From contig OZ024791.1 in assembly GCA_964017065.1 (NCBI GenBank), forward strand, positions 779,058 through 843,057: a stretch of DNA of 64,000 bases, given 5' to 3'. The stretch's first letter is position 1. The number at the start of each line of letters is the position of its first letter. The translations under genes were made by a program, and so were the position numbers. Positions 11,501 to 20,890 of this stretch are shown here, in pieces. The DNA is from Haliclona indistincta (taxonomy: Eukaryota; Porifera; Demospongiae; Haplosclerida; Chalinidae). Below the pieces are notes generated by a model. That model did no database searches and was not told the origin of the DNA. It saw nothing but the letters and a program-made list of their open reading frames with translations.

Positions 11501-12115
11501 ATGAGAGGAGATATAATCCCAATTAGAAAGATAACGGAGTAGAATTTTCCCCTGCTCATTAGGAGGGGTAGAAGATGATCCAATGTCAGCATTTAGATCT
11601 CCTAAAAAAAGAATAGAGGAGTCAGGGAACAAGGAGAAAATAGAATCCAGGAGGTCAAGAGAGTCACGAAACGGGTCAGTAGCACCAGAGCGGGACGGCA
11701 AGTAGACCGAAAAGAGAAGAATATCTGATGGAAAGCACTTGAGTCTCACACCCAAAACCCTTTCAGTGCGAGGTGCAGGAATAGGAGAAATCACATGTTT
11801 TAGAGAATTATGCCATAGAATACCAACTCCCCCATGTCCTCTGATCAACCGAGGTTGGCAGAAGGTACGGTCTTCACAATCTGGAACGCATTCAAACAGA
11901 AAGGAATAATCAGGGTGGATCGAAGGAAAAGAGGAAGCTTCAAATGAATGAAGCCAATGCTCAGACAGACAAATGATGGCAACGTAACGGGAACAGAGAG
12001 TTTTTAAATACGGGAGATTAGGGGAAATACCCCTAAGATTAAAACATATCAAATTAAGAGTCAAGGGATTGGAATTAGAACAGGAATCAGAAGAATCTGT
12101 CGGGTTTCGATTCAC
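8594..12115 (-). pseudogene. LINE-1 ORF2: endonuclease-reverse transcriptase with one in-frame stop
   Basis: One frame of 1,173 codons, interrupted only by TAA at 10813..10811 between KSKLGH and STASSS. N-terminal part (12115..10814): APE-type endonuclease with ICLSEHWLHS, RGHGGVGILWH, LFLGDLNADIG and the terminal VSDHLAVHA. C-terminal part: reverse transcriptase with PVSPANYRGISLSS, LVDVQKAFDTVWH, GVRQGAVLSPLLY and catalytic FADDMALIA, then a CLLC-X11-H-X4-C zinc motif. The first codon of the frame is GTG, overlapping the ORF1 stop as GTGA. There is no ATG before the endonuclease, so translation would need reinitiation or another coupling mechanism. Confidence 0.85.
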
Positions 12116-13710
12116 TGAGGGGGCACATCCGGCAGGGACAGTGCCCCCTCGAGGGAGTTTAAGTTAGAGGAACTCCCAGGAACTAATGACAAAGGAGGGG
12201 AGTCCTCTGGAGGAGGAATACCAGAGGAATGTGAGGCTACCACAGGAGGAGACATCAACACCTTTGAGGGTGCCAACAAACCAGAATTGGAGGTAAGGAT
12301 ACGAGAGGGGGTAGAGGAGGAGTAAGTCACAGATGACAGAGCTGATATCGGGGCAGAGGCGTCAGACAGAGAAGAAGAAGCTGGAGCAGAGCTGGAGGAA
12401 ATTGCAGAAGGCAAGACTGATAACGATGCCGGAGAGATACACAAAGGTGGAGTAGCTCCAGACATAGGGTTGGAAGAGAGAGGACCACCAATGTCATTGG
12501 AAAGGGAGCTCGAAGCCTCATCAGAAGAGGAGGGAATAACCGCAGTATTGGATGGACATGTAGGGAGACGAGCACTTTGAGTAGTATCACTCAAGGACAC
12601 CATAGTAAGACCAATATCAGAACGAACATTTTTATCCCATATCCTTTTAAAAGAGGAGAAATCAAGCTCAATGTCAACCTGATATGAGATGGAAGAGGGG
12701 GAATGTTTGAAACAACCCTCTATGATTTGGAAGTTAGGATATTTCCACGAAAATAACCCTTTTATCAGGTGACCTATGGCAAATTTATCACTAAGGCCGC
12801 ACGGGTCCGTGATGCGCAAGGAGCAAGGAGAGTGCAAAGAAAAATCGTTGGTGTTAGGGGACTTATAAGGAGCACTAGGACGACGGGGAGCACCAGAGAA
12901 CCGTGAATTAGATTGAGAAAAAGTAACAGAGGGAGTAACAGGCTTGGATAGAGCTCCTAGTCTATCATTGATAACATCGATGTCTGATTTGATCTTTTTT
13001 ATTGAATCAGAGTAATTGCTAGACGCATTGCTGAGGAGTTTGCTATTACAGGTCTTTATATGAGAGTTAATCTGAGATGAGAATAGCAACATTTGTTGAC
13101 GAAGATCTTTAACTTGTTCAGTTAGAGTGGAAATTAAGTCACCACAACAGCAATGGCTGGGCAAGCAATTTACAGTGGAGGGTGGAGATAGGATAGAATT
13201 AGCTACCTTAGGAGTGGTGGAGGTAGGATCTTGGAGAACAGTCAATGGTAACTCCATCAATCGGCTGACAAGAAGGGCCTTAGATGATAGTCCAGTTAAG
13301 GGGATGTTCCTACATTTGAGTTCTTGTCGTAGGACAGGCACCTTCAGGCCCATGAGGTGTGATTTTAATTTTACCCCGTCTGTAAGCATCTCTACAGAAA
13401 GCAATGTCAACCCACTGGAACTAATTGAGGGGTTAGAAGGGAGAGAGGAAGCAGCATTAACTGGGCTAGAAGGGCCAACCGTATTGTCAGAGGAGACAGA
13501 GAATAAGAGTGGAGATATCCCCGCACTTGGGTGAGACTTTACGCTGTCAATGGAAGAGACAGAGGGGCCCTGGCTGCACACACGACGAAGACTGCGCAAG
13601 CGAGGTGGAGGAGACGGAAGAACATGTAGAGGAATCTTAGAAGCGAGGTCGTCAGTAGAACGGAACGCTCCATTCTCACTCTGGGGAGAAGCTGACGAGT
13701 ATTCTGCCAT
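12112..13710 (-). CDS. LINE-1 ORF1: SAP-domain, coiled-coil protein
   Basis: 533 aa from the ATG at 13710 (MAEYSSASPQSEN). The open frame extends further upstream but without another ATG. It is a Ser/Pro-rich protein presumed to be the RNA-binding partner of ORF2. Residues about 120-155 fit a SAP motif (LKSHLMGLKVPVLRQELK, then IPLTGLSSKALLVSRLMEL), a fold usually found in chromatin- or DNA-binding proteins. A Cys-rich stretch (SHCCCGDLI) and a probable coiled coil (LTEQVKDLRQQMLLFSSQI, IKKIKSDIDVINDRLG) follow. The C-terminal half is low complexity. The ORF appears intact. The SAP call is mine by eye. Confidence 0.7.
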   Translation of the reverse strand: MAEYSSASPQSENGAFRSTDDLASKIPLHVLPSPPPRLRSLRRVCSQGPSVSSIDSVKSHPSAGISPLLFSVSSDNTVGPSSPVNAASSLPSNPSISSSGLTLLSVEMLTDGVKLKSHLMGLKVPVLRQELKCRNIPLTGLSSKALLVSRLMELPLTVLQDPTSTTPKVANSILSPPSTVNCLPSHCCCGDLISTLTEQVKDLRQQMLLFSSQINSHIKTCNSKLLSNASSNYSDSIKKIKSDIDVINDRLGALSKPVTPSVTFSQSNSRFSGAPRRPSAPYKSPNTNDFSLHSPCSLRITDPCGLSDKFAIGHLIKGLFSWKYPNFQIIEGCFKHSPSSISYQVDIELDFSSFKRIWDKNVRSDIGLTMVSLSDTTQSARLPTCPSNTAVIPSSSDEASSSLSNDIGGPLSSNPMSGATPPLCISPASLSVLPSAISSSSAPASSSLSDASAPISALSSVTYSSSTPSRILTSNSGLLAPSKVLMSPPVVASHSSGIPPPEDSPPLSLVPGSSSNLNSLEGALSLPDVPPQ

Positions 13711-14023
13711 TCTCCTGAACCCAACGTCCTCCAAGATCCACTCTTCACGTGTATACACAAGTTGCTCTTAGTCTCGCGTCCAGACCTTACCGGGGGGCGG
13801 ACTTCGCACGTGACCAAGCACTATAGCACACGTGACAAAGCACTAGCTTGAGTATCGTCCCGCCGTATGGATAACGGAGAACACATATTTGTCTGGAGTC
13901 TTCGAAGAACGGTAAGCTTGAGTAGGATTACCATTCTGCGCTTGCCAGATAATTATAACAGCCGTACAGGTCTCTACATCAAGTGTGGGCGGGGCTCGTA
14001 TGCACTGCATGCATGCATGCGAT

Positions 14024-14616
14024 TAGTCTCGTCCCCAGACCACACCCTCGCCTGTCGCGAGAGAGGGTCTGGTGGCTTTAGTTGCACTTTCTTGGGCTTT
14101 TCGTGTACGGGAGTTACGTAACACTAATGAATATGTATAAATGTTAGAATTTGCACCTGCAAAAGAAAAATGGCTGCTATACACAAGTGTCTCGTATGTA
14201 GTTGCGCGTTAGACGAGGGAGACAATCTGCGAAGGCGAAGACGTCTAGACAAATGTTTTCAAGACTTGAAGAACTACATAGAGATGATTGAGCTTCAACA
14301 CTACTCGTACGACGATCCTACGTACGCTTGTCGAATGTGCTTCTCTGACATCGAAAAAGGAGCTAAGACTGCAGTTGCACTGCGATCTATAAACACGCGG
14401 CTCAGATCATCTGCAGGAATTACAGCAACTGACATGTCAGTTGACCGCCATCATTCTATCGATGTGGTTTGTATTACGTAAGAGTTAGCGTTCTGACCAA
14501 TCAGATTCTACCCCACACATTCCGGGGAAGATATTACTTCCTGGCCCAAGAAAATCGACTAAAGCCACCAGACCCTCTCTCGCGACAGGCGAGGGTGTGG
14601 TCTGGGGACGAGACTA
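14024..14616. mobile_element. Mutator-like element (Pack-MULE-type) with 9-bp target duplication
   Basis: 593 bp inserted in H1. The 9-bp direct repeat GCATGCGAT flanks it at 14015-14023 and 14617-14625. The ends are inverted repeats of about 59 bp, starting TAGTCTCGTCCCCAGACC and continuing CACACCCTCGCCTGTCGCG from both sides. Long TIRs with a 9-bp duplication are the signature of Mutator-like elements. No transposase is encoded. The interior carries one Cys-rich ORF (14170-14481), so it looks like a non-autonomous element that picked up a gene fragment. Confidence 0.8.
14170..14481 (+). CDS. Cys-rich ORF inside the Mutator-like element
   Basis: 103 aa with an ATG start (MAAIHKCLVCSC). It has two CxxC pairs about 60 residues apart (CLVC at 7-10 and CRMC near 68-71), separated by a charged, likely helical part (LRRRRRLDKCFQDLKNYIEM) and followed by FSDIEKGAKTA. 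The pattern resembles the first module of the Cys-rich coding remnant at 26849-27512 (CSLC...CCLCRDDIKKV). I do not know its function. It is probably a captured first exon, since it ends soon after a TIR-proximal region. Whether it is expressed is unknown. Confidence 0.45.
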   Translation: MAAIHKCLVCSCALDEGDNLRRRRRLDKCFQDLKNYIEMIELQHYSYDDPTYACRMCFSDIEKGAKTAVALRSINTRLRSSAGITATDMSVDRHHSIDVVCIT

Positions 14617-15195
14617 GCATGCGATATGCATGCATGCGTAGGCGAGCTGATATGTACAGCATAACAATTATTTTTAGATACAAGTTTAAAATTGTAAATA
14701 ATAAAGAAAAGCCATCAACAACAGGAAAAATAAACCAATGGTGGAAACAAAGACGGCTCAGTACGTGCATGATATTGAACTGCACTTCACTGAAAAAGAA
14801 AAAAGGATACAAACAAGAAAATTAAAAAGATTTCTATCGAAATCAAAAGGATGTAGGGTTGTGAAATCTACCACTGGTCCACAATGTAAACTAACAAGGA
14901 TCAATCATGGAATGGTAACACGATTGACTTGCTAACAGACCATAGATCCCTACATCAGTGGCTGTACATAAGAACAATAGTTTGTTACAAGCTGAATGCA
15001 CGTCACGTGTCAGTCAACACTATAGCTGAACTTTCAACCACAGCAGCCACTGATGTAGGGATCTATGGTCTGTTAGCAAGTCAATCGTGTTACCATTCCA
15101 TGATTGATCCTTGTTAGTTTACATTGTGGACCAGTGGTAGATTTCACAACCCTACATCCTTTTGATTTCGATAGAAATCTTTTTAATTTTCTTTA

Positions 15196-15482
15196 TTATG
15201 ATGTTTCACTGAGAACATTTCTCATGAACATGTTGTGAACACTAACACACATGTTACTGAAGGTCTTTGATGAACTGATGGAATGCACTACATCATAGAT
15301 CAAGGACGTCATGCACATGGACCTTATCATGCAATAACAATATTGTTGTCCACTTTTCATTAGTTTGGTTAAGAGTATAATAAAGAAACCAATTAAGAGC
15401 AAGAAGATCGATATGAAAGATTATAATTGCACAAGAGTTAAAGGTTTTGATTGTATGGCAGCAGAGATGAATGAGTTAGTGA
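15196..15482. other. Conserved 3' flank of N3
   Basis: Shared downstream block of the NLR unit, directly after the stop at 15483, probably 3' UTR. On plus it reads GTTTCACTGAGAACATTTCT, then ATTGTTGTCCACTTTTC, then GAGATGAATGAGTTAGTG. Confidence 0.5.
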
Positions 15483-18400
15483 TTACTGGTCCAAAAGAGA
15501 CAGGCTCATTACTCGCTGTAGCTCCTCCTCTTCTTCCTTCATTCTCTCTTCTCTTGCAAGTGATAAACTCATGGCCATAGCTAAGCGTAGATCATCAACA
15601 TCATCGTCATCATAATCATCATCATCATCATCATCACTGGGAGTAGGTGAGGAGCTGTGATCTGTCTCAGTATCAGGTAACCCAATCTCCTTCAATGTGG
15701 GATGGTTGCTCAGCACTTGTCTGAGTATTCTAATACCATCATCAGTGATAGTCACTGAGTCTTTATCAATAGTTACAACCTCTAGTGATCTATTCTGCTC
15801 CAGAGCACTAGCCAGTTCCTTGGCTTCATGTGTAGTCAAATCAGTATCTACCACTCTAAATATCTTGAGACTAGTGGTTTGACACAGACCAGTGCAGAGA
15901 CTGCTGAGATCAGAGCTAGCCATTGGACATATAAGTACTGATAGAGCTTTAATATTGGGCAAAACAAGAGATTGGAATAAAACTGAATTTGCTGTACCAT
16001 TTAGTTTGACCCATGAGAGTGATGGGCAGTGTTGTGGTGGTATAGTCACTGCTGGTAACACACCTTCATCACCTTCGATGGTGATACCTAAACTTTTCAA
16101 CGAGACCAGGTTGTGTAGACTACAAAACAATGGTACAAATTGGATTACATCCACAACAGGGATACATATACCATATAAACCAAAATATTCCAAAAATGGA
16201 AAGAGCATTGAAAGTGATGATAAAATTGCTGAAACTATTGACACTCGAGCAAAACGTAACCCTACTATTGCTCCATGTTGCTGCATAATTGAGCAGCAGC
16301 CAAATCGCTCAAAGTGGTCTACGAACTTTGCTAATATTGACATGTCATCAAAGATAAGACTCCATCGTGATGAGGGACTACTGTTAGCAACACACCAGGC
16401 AGTAACAAAGCATTCTAGTGGATTAGTAATCCAGGGTTGAATAGTTTCTTGTACAAAAAGCTCATTAACCAGATCACAGGATTGGGATTCAAACAGCAGT
16501 TGAAAGTAGTATGGATTATATCGAGCTCCAACACCAGCTGAATAAACTGGGAATAAAAATGGATACTTGCATATTGTTTTCATTGTGTACTCATCCTTCA
16601 AGTGATTGTCAGCTGCTTCAAGGCTTATTTTCAACAGCTCAAGAGGAACTGAAGTGAGTTTAGTGAGACCTGACAGAAAGTAAAGAGCTGGCCAATGGTA
16701 ACCTGCTGCTTCAGTAATCCCTTCTCTAACAAGTGTGTCAAGAGGAAACAGGCTCGTCTCACTAACCAGTCTAACCATATCCCCTGAACCCATTCTAGAC
16801 CAGTGCAAGGCGGCCAAATATTCCTGTAGGGTCAGGTGTAAGAAGCAGTAAGACACTGAACTACCGATTACTAACTCCTCCTCTGCACTTTGCATCAGAC
16901 CCATATCATCACACGGAATGCTATCGAATATAAACTGTCTGTTCTCCAGACCCTCTGCCGCTAGCTGGGACAGCTTCCAAACCTGTTCCTGTACCTCTGA
17001 CGGCAAGTCAGTCAGTTGCCTGATTGATGCTGCTTTACACTTACTGTAGACCAGATGATCACTGATGTAGCGAATCAATGAGCTGAGTAGTAGGTCTGTG
17101 TAAAGCTGTGTCAGTGTAGTGGGAGCATAAAGACCTCCCTTGTTCTGTTTCCATTTCTCAATGTACAGGGCAGTGAGTATGGCGCATTGAAGAGGGATAT
17201 ACATCACAGAGGACACAAATGGGTTGGAAGATATGTACGACAACAAGTCAGCCAATACCTGGGGCTGCTTGTGGCATGCTGTCTCCACATATGATTTTAT
17301 ATCCTCATCACTAAAGCCCAATACTTCAATATGTTGATCAACACTTTCTCTAAACTCTGGACACAAGCTAACACTGGCTAGTGGTCGACTGGTCACCATA
17401 ATCGATGCTTTAGGCAGGCAATCTCCTATCAGTAGCTTATTTAATAAGCTATCCTCCGTTCTCTGATCGTCTGTTAGCTCATCGTATCCTTCCAGCACTA
17501 GAAACACACCTCTACCATCTACTGACGTTACGTGGTCCAAGACCTCCTGTTTGATGCTATCGTTGCTGTGATGGAAAAGATCAGACAAGCTCTTTGCCTC
17601 TCGCACACTCTTACTACGCAGCTGTAGCATTAGAACGATATCCTTATCTTGTAGCATCTTGCCCTCTGCCCACTGGCGACAAAGCTCCCAAGAGAACATT
17701 GTTTTTCCTATTCCCGGACTACCCTCTACCAAAATGTGTTGTGCTACTGACTGGTCCTCACTGATACCAATGTCCTCCATCTCCATTGGTCTCCTCTTCT
17801 TCTTTATAGCAGCAACATCTCCATGGAGCTGTAACAAGAGACACTGACTCTTGACTTCCTCCTCCTCCTCCTCCTGGGCTGCATTGCTGACTAGGTTAAG
17901 GTGAATGAACTTTTTTGGTCGGACCTTGACCAACTTTTCCTTCAGTATTGGTGATTTGTTGATGAAGCGATCCTTGAGGTAGTTGATATACCTCTGGACT
18001 AGAGCAGGAGTGTGTCGTGGTACAAGAGTAGCAGCAGGTACTACCACAGTACTGGGCCCAGCAGGTTGATCTGAGTGGAGAGGATGGAATAGACAGACAG
18101 ACTAGTACCATACAATAAGACCAGTCCCTTACTCACCTAGGGCTGTTGTGATCCTATGAGCAACATGTCTCAGTGCAGGTTGATCATTCACAGCCTCACA
18201 CAACTCTCTCACCACTCGTGCTGCTCTGAGCTCAGCCATCATTGTTTTCTCGACTGCACTCAGTAACCTGATGGCTTTGTCATTATTGCTAACACCAGTG
18301 AGTGTTGAGAGATCATCCTTAACATCTTCACTGATCAGTCGTTTAGAGTAGAGGACTGGTATCAGAGCAGTTGGACTAGTCCCCATTGCCCTCACTAGTT

Positions 18401-18535
18401 GATCAAAGTGTTCACGGAACACCTCGTACACAGCAGTGTTGTCATCAGCAACTGCACCAGAGAAGAGAGAGAGAGGACTCAATGCAACCACTGATCACAG
18501 CTACACTCCTCACCTGTCCCTGGACTGGGATTCAT
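15483..18535 (-). CDS. N3: complete NLR (death-fold, NACHT, LRR, tandem UIM-like tail)
   Basis: Predicted 974 aa: minus-strand join of 18535..18514, 18451..18137 and 18070..15483. Introns are 62 and 66 nt; the second carries an 8-bp GACAGACA expansion, harmless if spliced. Start MNPSPGT. Death-fold about 10-112. NACHT has Walker A GSPGIGKT at 229-236, Walker B LVLEGYDEL at 303-311 (Glu where most NLRs have Asp) and TSRP at 339-342. The signature FLHLTLQEYLAALHW is at 522-536, followed by helical region and LRRs. The tail has a long Asp run (926-939), UIM1 (DDLRLAMAMSLS) and UIM2 (EEELQRVMSLSLLDQ). No lesion is visible, so this is the reference copy. Role as an intracellular sensor is inferred from the family. 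Confidence 0.88.
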
Positions 18536-19323
18536 CTCAATGTATCGTGAGCTGAGTCCCGCTAACCACACCTTTAGAGTAGAGGACTACTTTCAACTAT
18601 AGCTCTCATGGAACCTGGAACAGTACTGTTATCAACTGAAGAGGCAACGAAATATTACAACTTAGTTACAATGAATGTGATGGATCCCACTAACCTGTTC
18701 TCAGAATAAGGTTCGAGAGTGATTGCTTCAAGATCACAGCTATAATTCAATCTTGTCAGTAGCTTGTAATAGAAGACTAGAAACTTGTCACAGGCTCAAT
18801 CACAGCAGTGTCGTAGTCTACGATACAATCCCAGCTAGCTAGGGCTCTTTTTCCAAAGAATGTGCATGTGATCGAGTACTTCCTGTTTTATAAAAACAGA
18901 AAGTAATTTCTAGTAACCACAGTTTCTAATCACTGGCTACCAATGCAGGTGTACTACTGTATGTGATGATGGTGTGCATGTGTGTCTTGGTACAGATACA
19001 TACCTCACATAGAGAGGGTAGTTCAAGTCATTCTATGACTTTTGTATAAAACTGTCAATCTCTTATTATATCCAAGGATGCATACATGCACGATGATGTT
19101 TGATGAGGATGGATACTTCACATGATCGATCATGTATGAACAGCAACACTCATGTCACTATATACACGTCTGGAATGCACTACATATTATAGATCCAATA
19201 ATTAACAGATTTAACACCTGACAGTATTTCATACTACACTTTTTTACAAACTAGAAGAAGCTATCTCAATTGACAAAAATGCATCTGTTTGTCTGGAGAT
19301 TTCATGATAATTCTTGCTGGCGT
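18536..19323. promoter_or_regulatory. Class A upstream flank of N3
   Basis: Collinear with 282-1117 and 5682-6505, with small indels (for example one fewer CTAG unit near 18835 and loss of a short block near 19240). It is the likely promoter region of the intact N3 gene. No specific site was resolved. Confidence 0.45.
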
Positions 19324-19843
19324 TCATCTCTCTTGCCTTGCTCTAATCTCCATCATCTTTCTCTTTGCCTGGTTGTTGTTTATCATCTGAGCTACTACTG
19401 TCACTATCATCACTATCACTATCCCCATCACTACTATTACCATCACTATCACCATCACTACTATTACCATCACTACTATTACCACCACTATCACCGTCAC
19501 TAACACCATCACTATCACCATCACTACTATCACCATCACTATCACTATCACTACTATTACCATCACTACTATCACCACCACTATCACCGTCACTAACACC
19601 ATCACTATCACCATCACTACTATCACCATCACTATTATCATCACTACTATCACCATCACTATCACCATCACTATCACCATCACTATCACCATCTCTTTTA
19701 CCATCCTCATGTGTGTGATAGGAATTGAGCAGCATGAACCACTGCCCTATTAGGGAGGCCCGGTAGTGACTCCCTATATGTAGTTCTTGTTGGTTGTTCC
19801 TTGTTGGTTTACATTGTGGACCAGTAGTAGATTTCTTCATCAC
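19324..19843 (-). repeat. CACCAT/CACTAT array with Asp/Gly/Ser ORF, N3 copy
   Basis: The array spans about 19395-19695 on plus. The minus frame 19843..19343 includes IGQWFMLLNSYHTHEDGKRD, the DGDSDGDS array, and SSSSDDKQQPGKEKDDGD. Its N-terminal part reads into the small insertion at 19750-19881. Internally the array contains a longer duplicated segment (near 19480-19520 and 19575-19615, both with CACCGTCACTAACACCATC). Confidence 0.5.
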
Positions 19844-19881
19844 TAAATCGTTTTTGATTTCGAGAGAAATGTTTTTAATTT
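19750..19881 (-). mobile_element. H2: 130-bp deletion derivative of the Helitron-like family
   Basis: It keeps both ends of the family and nothing between them. On plus it starts with TAGGGAGGCCCGGTAGTGAC and ends with TTTTTAATTTTCTTTAA. One foldback arm segment remains. It is inserted in the shared intergenic unit between CACTGCCCTAT and TCATTGTCTTC. Confidence 0.6.
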
Positions 19882-20446
19882 TCTTTAATCATTGTCTTCA
19901 TAAGTGAATCTCCTTGTATTTCATTGAGTTCCAGTGCTTTAGAGCAGACAATTAACTTCAATAACCCAAATTCAAGTAGCTAGTTCAATATTGTTAATGT
20001 AATCACATTAATAGCTTATTATTGAGAAGAGGTACTAAAATAATAGATCAATTAAATGTACTTTACTGTCAGTTGATAAAAACACAAGTCATGTATCTTG
20101 AGATGAGCTGTTTGACAACACATAATTGAGTCATGACACAAGTAATCACATTTTAACAACATTTAAAGTACATGTAACATAAAATTATTAGAAAGATAAG
20201 TGCATGTATAATGGTGCTTCATCACTGTCATAGTCATATTTATTTTTGAGATGTAGACGTAATAACATTTTAACAGCATTATTGTAGCATAGTCCCATCA
20301 TGTACATGTATATGATGTTTCACTGAGAACATTTCTCATGAACATGTTGTGAACACTAACACACATGTCACTGAAGGTCTTTGATGAACTGATGGAATGC
20401 ACTACATCATAGATCAAGGACGTCATGCACATGGACCTTATCATGC
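19882..20446. other. Intergenic unit between N3 and N4, with N4 3' flank
   Basis: Shared intergenic sequence (GATGAGCTGTTTGACAACAC near 20105) leading to the conserved NLR 3' flank from about 20296. No gene is seen. Confidence 0.4.
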
Positions 20447-20462
20447 AATAACAATATTGTTG

Positions 20463-20734
20463 GCGTCTCTCCTCAATATAGTTGTTTATTGTAAATCATT
20501 AAATATTGTTATTCTTTTTTTGTTATTGTGTTTTTATCAGCTGCATGACATTCCCCCTGTGCACACATACATGTTAACATCTCATCACATACACACCTCA
20601 TGCCTTACCACCTGAAGTGTTGTTATTTAAGTGTAGTTGTCTTATTTTAGTTTTTTATAACTGATGAAGATCCTCGGATCGAAACGTCTTATTGTTTCTG
20701 TGCTACGACAAAAAGCTACCACGGTCCTACCTTT
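20463..20734 (+). mobile_element. 272-bp retro-insertion with 16-bp target duplication and hammerhead-like core
   Basis: The 16-bp direct repeat AATAACAATATTGTTG flanks it exactly (20447-20462 and 20735-20750). The other NLR 3' flanks contain it once. The long duplication indicates insertion by target-primed reverse transcription or a similar route. There is no poly(A) and no ORF of note. Near the right end is CTGATGA, a GATC-CTCG-GATC stem and GAAAC (20661-20685), the conserved core of hammerhead ribozymes. Such motifs are known in Penelope-like elements, so this may be a short Penelope-like remnant. Confidence 0.65.
20661..20685 (+). ncRNA. Hammerhead-ribozyme-like core
   Basis: CTGATGA (20661-20667), one A, a 4-bp stem GATC/GATC with loop CTCG, then GAAAC (20681-20685), matching the CUGAUGA-stem II-GAAA core. 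I could not find a convincing stem I from flanking sequence, so activity is doubtful. Confidence 0.4.
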
Positions 20735-20890
20735 AATAACAATATTGTTGTCCACTTTTCATTAGTTTGGTTAAGAGTATAATAAAGAAATCAATTAATA
20801 GCAAGAAGATCAATACGAAAAATTATTATTGCACAAGAGTTGAGGATGAAGGTTTTGATGGTATGTCACCAGAGATGAATGAGTTAGTGA

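Larger units (their letters stand above)
8588..13804 (-). mobile_element. LINE-1: near-full-length APE-type non-LTR retrotransposon
   Basis: The element is 5.2 kb with two ORFs on the minus strand, inserted in H1. Comparison with uninterrupted H copies places the junctions at 8587/8588 and 13804/13805. The 3-bp CGC at both sides may be a target duplication. The 5' UTR is only about 95 nt. The ORF2 stop lies 6 nt from the 3' end, which has a GAAGAA tail and no poly(A). The clade is not settled; APE endonuclease, RT and a C-terminal CCHC-like motif are compatible with Jockey/CR1/R1-type groups. Confidence 0.85.
8457..15195 (-). mobile_element. H1: 3'-truncated Helitron-like element carrying two nested insertions
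   Basis: This is the same repeat family as 21298-22537 and others. It lies with its CTAA end to the left, but that end is missing here and abuts the N2 remnant. The family body is in three pieces: 8457-8587, 13805-14023 and 14626-15195. A LINE (8588-13804) and a Mutator-like element (14024-14616) are inserted. The foldback arms (about 14821-14990 and 15030-15185) are near-perfect inverted repeats ending with CAGCCACTGATGTAGGGATC and its complement. The 5' end AAGAAAATTAAAAAG meets the N3 3' flank at about 15190. Confidence 0.7.

Noticed and set aside
8588..13804. A retroviral or LTR origin for the reverse transcriptase
   Set aside because: No LTRs, protease or integrase. The APE endonuclease and ORF layout are those of a non-LTR retrotransposon.
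15196..15402. Repeated 68-codon minus frame in NLR 3' flanks (MLLIGFFIILLTKLMKSG)
   Set aside because: Length and ends vary with indels, no domain is visible, and it lies where the 3' UTR is expected.
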